Below, piece by piece: positions 22,627 to 30,029 of a stretch of DNA of 64,000 bases (the stretch's first letter is position 1; each line of letters begins with the position of its first letter). Position numbers and translations under genes: made by a program. The notes under the pieces are model-generated. The model ran no database searches. It saw nothing but the letters and a program-made list of their open reading frames with translations, and was not told where the DNA came from. Source of the DNA: Streptomyces sp. NBC_01485 (lineage in GTDB: Bacteria > Actinomycetota > Actinomycetes > Streptomycetales > Streptomycetaceae); the NCBI RefSeq assembly GCF_036227125.1, contig NZ_CP109435.1, positions 310,001-374,000 of the forward strand, in the 5' to 3' direction.

Positions 22627-23070
22627 TCAGAACACGGGGACGAGGACGGTGATGCGCTTGCCGCCGGAGGGCAGCTCGGCCACCCGGACGTCGCGGGCCA
22701 GCCGGCAGACGATCGGCCAGCCGCGGCCCCCGGTACGCCATCGCCCCTCGTCGTCGACCGGGCCGGTGCTGACCGGCAGCCGGTCGCTGCGGTCGCTGAC
22801 GGAGACGCGCACGGCCCGCCCGTCCACGTCGACGTCGAATCCGGTGATGCCACCGCCGTGCAGGATGGCGTTGGTCGTGAGTTCCGAGGCGACGAGCAGC
22901 GCGTCCGAGAGGGCCTCCTCGTCGTACGGGCGGCCGGTGGCCCCGCACCGCCCGGTCACCGCGCGGCGCACGGCGCAGCGGACGTCGGCCGGTCGGCACT
23001 GCTCGCCTCCCCCGCGCCGGAACGCGCCGTCCGGCACGTCCACGTGGTCGGTCGAGTCCTTCGCAGGCAT
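22627..23070 (-). CDS. HATPase-type anti-sigma / serine kinase-like protein
   Basis: This 147-residue GHKL domain protein begins MPAKDSTDHVDVP behind GGGAG. It shows an N-box-like helix (LLVASELTTNAILHG), a G1-like VSVSDRSDRLPV and the lid GGRGWPIVCRLARDV. The family includes anti-sigma kinases such as RsbW. It lies 229 bp upstream of the sigma gene 21552-22397 on the same strand and is separated from it by a leader with no obvious gene. The 23071-23212 gap upstream has repeated GCCGACTGG-type stretches. Confidence 0.8.
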   Translation of the reverse strand: MPAKDSTDHVDVPDGAFRRGGGEQCRPADVRCAVRRAVTGRCGATGRPYDEEALSDALLVASELTTNAILHGGGITGFDVDVDGRAVRVSVSDRSDRLPVSTGPVDDEGRWRTGGRGWPIVCRLARDVRVAELPSGGKRITVLVPVF

Positions 23071-23212
23071 CCCTTCGCTCCCTTGGCAGTCGCCGACTGG
23101 GTCGGTTGCCGACTGGTCGATGGTCGTCTCCTTTTCGGCTGGCCCCTTCAGCGTCGGCCAAACCTCTCGGACAGGGAGCAATCGACCGGCCCGGACGGGG
23201 TACGTGAAGTAC

Positions 23213-23458
23213 ATGACCGATGTCGTGGACGCGGGCGAACTGCTACGGCGCATCCAGCGGGCGAGGGCCTGCGCCCGGGAGGAGGCGCTGGCCTGGCGGG
23301 TCCGGAGCGCGGACCTCGCCCGGGCCGACGCGGACGGGGCGGACGGGGCAGACGGGGCGCGTGACGCCCGGGTGCGGGCGCTCGCCTACGAGGCCGTGCT
23401 CAGCGTGCTGGACGAGATCCTGACGCCCGGCCGACCCCACGAACTGCCCCGGCGGTGA
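23213..23458 (+). CDS. Small hypothetical protein
   Basis: The 81-residue product begins MTDVVDAGELLRRIQRARA. It is helical and charged, with a low-complexity central stretch (ADADGADGADGARDARVRA) encoded by a short GGACGGGGC-type DNA repeat. No domain is recognised. It is divergent from the HATPase gene 22627-23070. GGGTAC at 23198-23203, 10 bp before the start codon, is too close to be its own promoter -10 element unless the transcript is nearly leaderless. Coding potential is supported by codon bias, but this is a weak call. Confidence 0.5.
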   Translation: MTDVVDAGELLRRIQRARACAREEALAWRVRSADLARADADGADGADGARDARVRALAYEAVLSVLDEILTPGRPHELPRR

Positions 23459-23631
23459 GAACTGAGAGCGGGGTCCGAGAGCGGGATCCGGCAGCGAGAG
23501 CGAGATCGAGGTGAAACAGGTCACGCAACCGGCTTTTCTCTCCACACAACCTCCTTGAATGGTTTACCGTTTATTCATACGTGGTGGGCGGAGTCCGACG
23601 GCACTCCTCCTCCGTGCGCCACTCCTTTGCC

Positions 23632-23663
23632 GCCCTGGCTGGCCTCCCCCGTCCAGCCAGGGC
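23632..23663 (+). terminator. Perfect 11-bp stem-loop in leader of Crp-like gene
   Basis: The arms GCCCTGGCTGG (23632-23642) and CCAGCCAGGGC (23653-23663) enclose a 10-nt loop. The structure lies in the 347-bp gap 23459-23805, about 140 bp upstream of the Crp-like start and downstream of an AT-rich stretch (TTGAAT at 23555). It could be an attenuator or a terminator for the small gene before it. No U-tract follows. The rest of the gap holds only short imperfect GAGAGCG repeats near 23465-23510. Confidence 0.5.
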
Positions 23664-23805
23664 TTCTCCATGCCCTCCTGCGGAAAATGCCGTCCGCCGA
23701 GGTGCCCGGGGCGGCGGCAGCGGCTGAAATGGGAAGAGGACAGCACTCCGAGCAGCACCCCCAGGAAGCCCTCCCCCATCGATCGCCGGCGAGGAGCCCC
23801 GCGCC

Positions 23806-24261
23806 ATGACCAGAGCGACCAGACTGCTGACCGCCCTCCCCCCGCCCCAGCGCCAGCGCCTGATGGGGCTCGCCCGCGAGGTCTCCTTCGCCGAGGACGC
23901 CCGGATCTTCGAGGCGGGCGGCACGGCCGACCGTTTCTGGGTCGTCCGCTCCGGCGCGGTCTCGCTCGTGCAGCAGGTGACGTCCGTGCGCCGGGTCACC
24001 GTCGCGAGCCTCGGCGCCGGCGACCTGCTGGGCTGGTCGTGGCTGTTCCCGCCGTACCGGTGGGACTTCGGCGCGGAGGCCTTCAGTCCCGTACGCGCCT
24101 ACGAGTTCCAGGCGCAGCCCGTGCAGAAGCTGTGCGAGGAGGATCCGGCGCTCGGGATGTCGCTGGTGCGGATCGTGGCCGAGATCCTGGCCCACCGGCT
24201 GGAGATGACCCGCGGCCGGCTGATGGAGCAGTACGGGACGCACCGGCGCGGGGTGCTGTAG
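23806..24261 (+). CDS. Cyclic-nucleotide-binding-domain (Crp/Fnr-fold) protein
   Basis: This 151-residue protein is a single cNMP-type beta-roll: VSFAEDARIFEAGG, DRFWVVRSGAVSLVQQV, VASLGAGDLLGWSWLFPPY. It ends with a helix (LVRIVAEILAHRLEMTRGRL) but has no C-terminal helix-turn-helix, so it is not a classical Crp regulator. The phosphate-binding cassette is degenerate (GWSWLFPPYRWDF in place of GExA..R.A), so cyclic nucleotide binding is doubtful. The start ATG follows GAGGAG. A conspicuous stem-loop lies in its leader. Confidence 0.8.
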   Translation: MTRATRLLTALPPPQRQRLMGLAREVSFAEDARIFEAGGTADRFWVVRSGAVSLVQQVTSVRRVTVASLGAGDLLGWSWLFPPYRWDFGAEAFSPVRAYEFQAQPVQKLCEEDPALGMSLVRIVAEILAHRLEMTRGRLMEQYGTHRRGVL

Positions 24262-24292
24262 CCCCCGCCCACGACGGCCGCGCGGTAGCGGC

Positions 24293-25600
24293 TCAGATGC
24301 GGTAGCGGCGCAGTGCGGGCACCGCGACCGCCAGGCCCAGCATCGTCGCGACGACCAGCAGGCCGCCGCCCGCGACGGCCGCGCGGGGTCCGAAGGCGGC
24401 GCCCGCCGTGCCGTGCAGGACGTCGGCGAGGCGCGGGCCGCCCACGACGACGACCGTGAAGACGCCCTGCATCCGGCCGCGCATCTCGTCGGTGGCGGCG
24501 GAGAGGAGGATCGCTCCCCGGAAGACCATCGACACCATGTCGGCGAGGCCGGCGACGGCCAGGAACACCACGGCGAGCCACAGACTGCCGCTGAGCCCGA
24601 ACCCGGTGATGGCCGCGCCCCAGGCGACGACCGCGCCGATCACCATCCAGCCGTGCCGGCGTGCCCGGGAGAACGTCCCGGAGAACAGTCCGCCCAGCAC
24701 CGCGCCGACGGGGATCGCCGCGAACAGCAGGCCGAGGGCGAGCCCTTCGCCGTAGGGGGCGTACGTCTCGGCGGCGAGCTGCGGGAACAGGGCGCGGGGC
24801 ATGCCGAAGACCATGGCGATGACGTCGGCGAGGAAGGACAGCAACAGGACCTTGTGCCGGGATATGTAGCGGAACCCCGCCACGATCTCGCGCACCCCGG
24901 CGCGCCGGGCGGTCGTGCTCGCCGGCGGGGGCAGCGCCGGCAGCCGGAACACGGCCCACAGCGTCGCGCACAGCGCGACGGCGTCGAGCAGGTACAGCTC
25001 GGGCAGGCCGATGACGGGGATCAGGGCGCCCGCCAGCAGCGGGCCCGCGACCAGGCCGGTCTGCATGACCGTCGAGCCGAGGGCGCCCGCGGCGGCGAGT
25101 TCGTCGGCGGGGACCAGCCGGGCGATGGAGGCGTTGCGGGCGGGCGAGTTGAGGCCGAAGAACGCCTGCTGGACGGCGAGCAGCACCATGAGCACGGCCA
25201 CCGAGTCGAGTCCCGAGACCGCCTGGAGCCAGAACAGCACCGAGGTGACGGCGATACCGCCGTTGGTGATCAGCAGCAGCTTGCGCCGGTCGACGGTGTC
25301 GGCGACCGCGCCGCCCCACAGCGCGAACACCACCATCGGCACGAGTCCGGCGAGGCTGGCGTAGCCGACCCAGGCGGAGGAGCCGGTGATGTCGTAGATC
25401 TGCTTGGGCACGGCGACGGCGGTGAGCTGGCTGCCCACGGCGGTGACGATGGTCGAGGACCACAGCCGCCGGTAGGCCGGCCGGCGCAGTGGGCGGGTGT
25501 CCATCGCCCAGCGGCGCCAGCCGCGCCGGGGCCGGTCCTGCGGGCTCGGGTCGGCCTCGTCGTCTGCCGTGGGTGCGGTACTGCTGTCGCTCGCGTCCAC
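24293..25600 (-). CDS. MFS transporter (enterobactin-exporter-like)
   Basis: This 435-residue major facilitator has 10-12 hydrophobic helices. After a 38-residue cytoplasmic N-terminus come RLWSSTIVTAVGSQLTAVAV and the loop motif GGAVADTVDRRKLLL, which fits MFS motif A. The pattern resembles the EntS/MFS_3 group of drug or siderophore exporters. No siderophore genes lie nearby, so the substrate is unknown. It is convergent with the Crp-like gene and stands alone on its strand. Confidence 0.87.
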   Translation of the reverse strand: MDASDSSTAPTADDEADPSPQDRPRRGWRRWAMDTRPLRRPAYRRLWSSTIVTAVGSQLTAVAVPKQIYDITGSSAWVGYASLAGLVPMVVFALWGGAVADTVDRRKLLLITNGGIAVTSVLFWLQAVSGLDSVAVLMVLLAVQQAFFGLNSPARNASIARLVPADELAAAGALGSTVMQTGLVAGPLLAGALIPVIGLPELYLLDAVALCATLWAVFRLPALPPPASTTARRAGVREIVAGFRYISRHKVLLLSFLADVIAMVFGMPRALFPQLAAETYAPYGEGLALGLLFAAIPVGAVLGGLFSGTFSRARRHGWMVIGAVVAWGAAITGFGLSGSLWLAVVFLAVAGLADMVSMVFRGAILLSAATDEMRGRMQGVFTVVVVGGPRLADVLHGTAGAAFGPRAAVAGGGLLVVATMLGLAVAVPALRRYRI

Positions 25601-25689
25601 ACGCTTCCTGGTTGTTCGTTACATCTTTCGGGTCCGGGGGGTCACTATCCCACCCGTATGCCGGGCTCCGGCCGCCGGGTTCCCGCGTT

Positions 25690-26040
25690 TCAGGCCCCCG
25701 CGAGGAGGGTCACGCCGAGGGCGATCATCGTGGCGGCGACGAGGGCGTCCAGGGCGCGCCAGGCGGCGGGGCGGGTCAGGAAGCGGCTGAGCAGTCGGGC
25801 GCCGAAGCCCAGCGCGGCGAACCAGCACACGCTGGCGAGCACGGCTCCGAGGCCGAAGGTCCAGCGCAGCGGGCCGCGGTCGGCGGCGATCGAGCCGAGC
25901 AGGAAGACGGTGTCGAGGTAGACGTGGGGGTTGAGCCAGGTCAGCGCCAGACAGGTCGGCACGGCCCGTCGCCGCGAGCCCGCCACCTCCCCCTCCGCCG
26001 CCAGGGCGCCCTGGGGCCGGACGCGGTGACGGCAGCGGCG
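25690..26040 (-). pseudogene. lysE: Truncated LysE/ArgO amino-acid exporter gene
   Basis: The frame encodes the C-terminal half of a LysE-family exporter: SRRRAVPTCLALTWLNPHVY, DTVFLLGSIAADRGP, and two more hydrophobic helices to the end at ALGVTLLAGA. The first 100-110 residues of the family (three N-terminal helices, about half of a 200-residue protein) are absent, and the upstream frame to 26157 is Arg/Pro/Gly-rich sequence with no membrane helix. The gene is therefore a remnant unless it is expressed as a fragment. It faces a saccharopine-dehydrogenase-like gene, a lysine-metabolism association that fits a former lysine exporter. Confidence 0.7.
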
Positions 26041-26110
26041 GCCCGGTCCCCCAGAACCTGATCGGCGCGCTGTCCAGGAACGTATCCAGCGCCGGGTCCC
26101 CGGTGGGTGA

Positions 26111-26153
26111 GGTGCGGGAAGGTGACACTCCCGCACCGAAGTGTCACCTTCCC
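26111..26153. promoter_or_regulatory. Two interleaved, mutually exclusive dyads
   Basis: A 14-bp perfect inverted repeat (GGGAAGGTGACACT at 26116-26129 and AGTGTCACCTTCCC at 26140-26153, 10-nt loop) is interleaved with an 8-bp one (GGTGCGGG at 26111-26118 and CCCGCACC at 26130-26137). The two hairpins share bases and cannot form at once. It lies between the lysE remnant and the saccharopine-dehydrogenase-like gene. It could be an operator or an attenuator-like RNA switch; neither is demonstrated. Confidence 0.6.
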
Positions 26154-26215
26154 CCATTGACCTTCGGTCGGCGCGCGGCGTCGCATCAACGGCAGGCCTT
26201 TCGTGTACCTCTGCA

Positions 26216-26256
26216 CTGATCTGTAAAGATCAGTACCGCTCTATAGAGCTCGGTAC
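26216..26256. promoter_or_regulatory. AT-rich palindromic cluster upstream of dehydrogenase gene
   Basis: Two adjacent dyads lie 50-90 bp before the ATG at 26304: CTGATCT-GTAA-AGATCAG (26216-26233) and GTACCG...CGGTAC (26233-26256) enclosing the palindrome CTCTATAGAG. The AT-rich composition in a GC-rich genome suggests a promoter with repressor sites. No cognate regulator gene is adjacent. Confidence 0.5.
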
Positions 26257-26303
26257 CTGTTCACGCAGATTCGTTCACGGTCTCAGTCGAGGGAGTTCTC
26301 GTC

Positions 26304-27521
26304 ATGCGTGTCCTGCTCGTGGGCGCCGGTGGTGTGGGCACCGCCGTCACTCGGATCGCCGCCCGGCGTCCGTTCTTCGAGGCGATGGTGGTCGCCGACC
26401 ACGACCCCGCCCGTGCCGATGCCGCCGTCGCCGCACTCGACGGCGACGACCGGTTCCACGCCGAGCGGGTCGACGCCGGCGACGAGGCGGCCGTAGGCGG
26501 GCTGCTCGCCCGCCACCGCTGCGACGTCCTGCTCAACGCCACCGACCCGCGGTTCGTGATGCCGCTGTTCCGTGCCGCGCGCGGCGCCGGGGCCACCTAT
26601 GTCGACATGGCGATGTCGCTGTCACGGCCGCACCCGGAGCGTCCCTACGAGGAGTGCGGGGTCAGGCTCGGCGACGCGCAGTTCGCCGAGGCAGACGACT
26701 GGGCCGGGGCGGGCGTCCTGGCCCTGGTCGGCATGGGGGTCGAGCCGGGCCTTTCGGACGTCTTCGCCCGGTACGCCGCCGACGAACTCTTCGACGAGAT
26801 CGACGAGATCGGCGTCCGCGACGGCGCGAACCTCACCGTCGAGGGCCACGACTTCGCGCCCTCCTTCAACATCTGGACCACGATCGAGGAGTGCCTGAAC
26901 CCTCCGGTGGTCTACGAGGCCGACCGCGGCTGGTTCACCACCGCGCCGTTCAGCGAGCCCGAGGTGTTCGACTTCCCCGCCGGCATCGGTCCGGTGGAGT
27001 GCGTGAACGTCGAGCACGAGGAGGTGCTGCTCGTGCCGCGCTGGGTGAAGGCGCGCCGGGTCACCTTCAAGTACGGCCTGGGCCGGGAGTTCGTCGAGAC
27101 CCTGAAGACGCTGCACCGCCTGGAACTGGACCGCACGGTGCCCGTGACCGTGCCGAGCGCGCACGGGCCGGTGCCGGTCTCGCCCCGGGACGTGGTCGCC
27201 GCCTGTCTGCCCGACCCGGCGACGCTGGGCGCGCTCATGCACGGCAAGACGTGCGCCGGCACGTGGGTGCGGGGTGTGAAGGACGGTGCGCCGCGCGAGG
27301 TGTACCTGTACCACGTGGTCGACAACCAGTGGTCGATGGCCGAGTACGGCAGCCAGGCGGTGGTGTGGCAGACCGCCGTCAACCCGGTGGTCGCCCTCGA
27401 ACTGCTCGCCACGGGCGCGTGGTCGGGCGCGGGCGTCCTGGGCCCCGAGGCGTTCCCGGCCCGCCCGTTCCTCGACCTGCTGACGGCGTACGGCTCGCCG
27501 TGGGGCCTGCGGGAGCAGTGA
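26304..27521 (+). CDS. Saccharopine dehydrogenase-like oxidoreductase
   Basis: This 405-residue protein opens with an NAD(P)-binding Rossmann motif (VLLVGAGGVGTAVTRIA) and has the saccharopine dehydrogenase/lysine-6-dehydrogenase layout: CDVLLNATDPRFVMPLF, GATYVDMAMS, LALVGMGVEPGLSDVFARY, then a C-terminal catalytic-domain part with YLYHVVDNQWSMAEYGSQAV. Relatives act on saccharopine, lysine or carboxynorspermidine, so the exact substrate is not settled. The adjacent lysE remnant favours lysine catabolism. The AT-rich palindromes upstream probably control it. Confidence 0.82.
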   Translation: MRVLLVGAGGVGTAVTRIAARRPFFEAMVVADHDPARADAAVAALDGDDRFHAERVDAGDEAAVGGLLARHRCDVLLNATDPRFVMPLFRAARGAGATYVDMAMSLSRPHPERPYEECGVRLGDAQFAEADDWAGAGVLALVGMGVEPGLSDVFARYAADELFDEIDEIGVRDGANLTVEGHDFAPSFNIWTTIEECLNPPVVYEADRGWFTTAPFSEPEVFDFPAGIGPVECVNVEHEEVLLVPRWVKARRVTFKYGLGREFVETLKTLHRLELDRTVPVTVPSAHGPVPVSPRDVVAACLPDPATLGALMHGKTCAGTWVRGVKDGAPREVYLYHVVDNQWSMAEYGSQAVVWQTAVNPVVALELLATGAWSGAGVLGPEAFPARPFLDLLTAYGSPWGLREQ

Positions 27522-27622
27522 ACTCTTTGCGGTCCCGCGCTGTTTCACTCCGGCCCCTCCGGTGACCCGACCGGGAGCAGACATCCGGAACAGCACGTAC
27601 GACTTGATCGCAGGTGACTTCG

Positions 27623-27871
27623 ATGGACGACTGGCGACAGCACGCCGCGTGCCGCCACCAGGACCCGGACCTCTTCTTCCCGATCGGCACCTCGGGGCCG
27701 GCGCTGCTGCAGACGGAGCAGGCGAAGGCGGTCTGCCGACGCTGCCCCGTGCGGGAACCGTGCCTGGAGTGGGCCATGGAGACCGATCAGACCCTCGGGG
27801 TCTGGGGCGGCACGAGCGAGGCGGAACGGCGCGCCCTCAGGCGGCGCATCAGGGCACGGCGCGGTTCCTGA
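27623..27871 (+). CDS. WhiB-like iron-sulfur transcription factor
   Basis: This 82-residue Wbl protein has the four cluster-binding cysteines at Cys10, Cys38, Cys41 and Cys47 (CRHQDP ... AVCRRCPVREPC), the turn GVWGG at residues 59-63 and a basic C-terminal tail (RRALRRRIRARRG). The sequence most resembles the WblE type (LFFPIGTSGPALLQ). I prefer the ATG at 27623 (AGGTGA five bases upstream) over the GTG at 27614. Wbl proteins usually bind the principal sigma factor region 4 and DNA. It stands alone and follows the dehydrogenase gene by 101 bp. Confidence 0.92.
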   Translation: MDDWRQHAACRHQDPDLFFPIGTSGPALLQTEQAKAVCRRCPVREPCLEWAMETDQTLGVWGGTSEAERRALRRRIRARRGS

Positions 27872-28009
27872 CCCCAGTCGGCCCGACCTCCCGCCCCGAC
27901 CCTCGCACCCCATGGGCCCTTGCGCCGGCGCTGCCGCGACGCCGCCGCCGCATCCGGTGAACAGGAGGGACGCGGCGAGCAGCGCGGCACGGTGGCGGTG
28001 CGTGATCAT
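27872..28009 (-). other. Possible lipoprotein-like fragment
   Basis: Downstream of the M1 peptidase gene, a minus-strand ATG at 28009 opens a frame whose first residues look like a lipoprotein signal (ALLAASLLFTGCGGG, lipobox Cys). The frame then runs antisense through the Wbl gene, where it cannot be the real gene. It may be the 5' stub of a lost lipoprotein gene, or chance. Confidence 0.25.
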
Positions 28010-28068
28010 GAGTCGGCCTTGGCCCACAGATGTCTGGAACTCGTCAGGTTCCGGGGCCGGTTCGGGCG

Positions 28069-29493
28069 CTACGGCTTGCCGGGCTTGCCCTTGCCGTACA
28101 GCCAGGTCCGCAGCAGCGGGCCGAGGTTCCTCCCGGACTCCAGCTCGGCGAGCCGCTCGAACTGGGCGGTGGTGCCGTGGCCGTAGCGGTGCTGGGCCGC
28201 CCAGGCGCGCAGGATGCGGAAGAAGGCGCGGTCTCCGACGGTGGTGCGCAGGACGTGCAGGGTCATGGCGCCGCGGGCGTAGACGGGGGTGTCGAAGATG
28301 TTCGCGCCGCTGCCGGGGTCGCCGGGCGGGAACGCCCAGAGGCCGTCGGTCGCGGGGCGGGCGTACAGGGCGTCGAACGTCTTCTGCGCGCTGTCGCCGC
28401 CGTGCTGCTCCGCGTAGAGCCACTCGGCGTAGGTCGCGAAGCCCTCGTTGAGCCAGATGTCCTTCCAGGAGGTGAGGGAGACGGAGTCGCCGAACCACTG
28501 GTGGGCGCTCTCGTGGACGAGCGTGCTCAGGCCGGGGGCGCTGTCGTACACGGGCCGCGACTGGGTCTCCAGGGCGTAGCCGACGTTCGGGGCGTGGTCG
28601 ACGATGGAGCCGGCGGCGCGGAACGGGTAGGGCCCGAACAGCTTGCTCTCCCACTCCAGTACGGACGGCAGCTTCTTCAGGACGGGGGCGGCGGCCGTGG
28701 CCTCGCGGGGGTCGACGGCGTCGTAGACCTTGAGGCCGTCGCGGGTCGTGTACTGCTTGACCTGGAACTTTCCTACGGTCGCGGTGGCGAGGTAGGCGGC
28801 CATGGGCTCCGTCTGGCGCCAGCGGAACGTGGTCTTCCCCTTCGTCGTGCGCTGTCCGAGCAGGACGCCGTTGGCGACGGCGGTGCGGTCCTTGGGGACG
28901 GTGATCGTGAAGTCGTAGGAGGACTTGTCGAGGGGGTGGTTGTTGGCCGGGAACCAGGTCATGGCGCCCTGTGGCTCACCGGCGACGAAGGCCCCGTCGT
29001 CGGTGGGGATCCAGCCGTCGAGGGAGCCGTCGGGGTCGGTGACCGGGCCGGGGGTGCCGTTGTAGGTGACGGTGACGCGGAACAGCTCGCCCTTGCGCAG
29101 GGCGCGCTTCGGGGTGACGACGAGTTCCTGGCCGTCGCGCTTGTACGCGGCCTTGACGTGATCGACCGTCAGGCCGGTGACCTTCAGCCCCTTGAAGTCG
29201 AGGTCGAAGCGGGTCAGCCGCTGGGTGGCGCGGGCGGTGAGGACCGCTGTGCCGGTGAGGTGACGGCTGCCCGGGTCGTAACCGAGCGTCAGACCGTAGT
29301 GAGAGACGTGGTAGCCGCCGTTTCCGGCGAGCGGGAAGTAGGGGTCGCCGACGCCGGACGTGCCCGTCGGACCGGCCGCGGTGGCGGGTCCGGCCGCCAT
29401 GAGCAGCGCCGCCACGGCTACGGGGACGGTGGCGGCGACCGCTTCACGGCGGAGGAGGGTGGTGGTAGTGGTCCGGCTGCGGGGGTGTCTCAC
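28069..29493 (-). CDS. Secreted M1-family metallopeptidase
   Basis: This 474-residue aminopeptidase-like protein starts at a GTG behind CCAGGAG. A signal peptide is visible (REAVAATVPVAVAALLMAAG, cleaved after PATAAG). The N-terminal beta-domain (HYGLTLGYDPGSRHLTG) is followed by the zinc site HESAHQW with the third ligand Glu in WLNEGFATYAEW. Upstream, GYALETQ takes the place of the usual GAMEN exopeptidase loop. The size is well short of 850-residue PepN because the C-terminal helical domain is missing, as in other short Streptomyces M1 proteins. The substrate is unknown. A TTTCCTCCTC-type stretch upstream is not a promoter I can define. Confidence 0.88.
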   Translation of the reverse strand: MRHPRSRTTTTTLLRREAVAATVPVAVAALLMAAGPATAAGPTGTSGVGDPYFPLAGNGGYHVSHYGLTLGYDPGSRHLTGTAVLTARATQRLTRFDLDFKGLKVTGLTVDHVKAAYKRDGQELVVTPKRALRKGELFRVTVTYNGTPGPVTDPDGSLDGWIPTDDGAFVAGEPQGAMTWFPANNHPLDKSSYDFTITVPKDRTAVANGVLLGQRTTKGKTTFRWRQTEPMAAYLATATVGKFQVKQYTTRDGLKVYDAVDPREATAAAPVLKKLPSVLEWESKLFGPYPFRAAGSIVDHAPNVGYALETQSRPVYDSAPGLSTLVHESAHQWFGDSVSLTSWKDIWLNEGFATYAEWLYAEQHGGDSAQKTFDALYARPATDGLWAFPPGDPGSGANIFDTPVYARGAMTLHVLRTTVGDRAFFRILRAWAAQHRYGHGTTAQFERLAELESGRNLGPLLRTWLYGKGKPGKP

Positions 29494-29665
29494 GTGCGCT
29501 CCTGGGGGGTGGCGAGTGATCAAACATCCTCAGCGTAAGGACCGGGCGCCACGGTTTCCTCCTCGTTCAGGCTCATTCAGGTCAAGCCGAGCGGTGCCGG
29601 CCGTCATCTCCGGCCTACGCTCGACACCACCCGCCGAACCCGCCCAACCCGAGGACGGCCCGCCC

Positions 29666-30025
29666 ATGAGTGTCCGCGTACGCCGCGTCTACGACCCGCC
29701 CGAGCCCGGCGACGGTGTGCGGGTCCTCGTCGACCGGCTGTGGCCGCGCGGTGTGTCCAAGGACGCGGCGCACGTGGACGAGTGGCCGAAGGGCCTCACC
29801 CCGTCCACCGAGCTGCGCCGCTGGTACCACGCGGGCGAGGGGACGTTCGAGGAGTTCGCGCGGCGCTACGAGTCGGAGCTGACCGCTCCGGAGGCGGCCG
29901 AACTCCTGGATCGTGTCCGGGAATTGACCGCAGAGGGGCCGGTGACGCTGCTGACGTCCGCGAAGTCCCCGGAGCAGAGTCACACGGCGGTGCTGGTCCG
30001 CCTGCTGGAGGCGGACCGCCGCTGA
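29666..30025 (+). CDS. DUF488 family protein
   Basis: This 119-residue protein matches DUF488: VRRVYDPPEPGDGVRVLVDR, LWPRGVSKDAAHVDEWPKGL, PSTELRRWY, then LTLLTSAK-like VTLLTSAKSPEQSHTAVL. Members are small cytoplasmic proteins of unproven function, some fused to or beside DNA-repair or thiol genes. It converges on the FAD-dehydrogenase gene with a 4-bp gap. Confidence 0.85.
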   Translation: MSVRVRRVYDPPEPGDGVRVLVDRLWPRGVSKDAAHVDEWPKGLTPSTELRRWYHAGEGTFEEFARRYESELTAPEAAELLDRVRELTAEGPVTLLTSAKSPEQSHTAVLVRLLEADRR

Positions 30026-30029
30026 GCGC

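Noticed and set aside
23555..23809. 84-residue plus-strand frame overlapping the Crp-like start
   Set aside because: It is Pro/Ala-rich, has no ribosome site and contains the leader hairpin.
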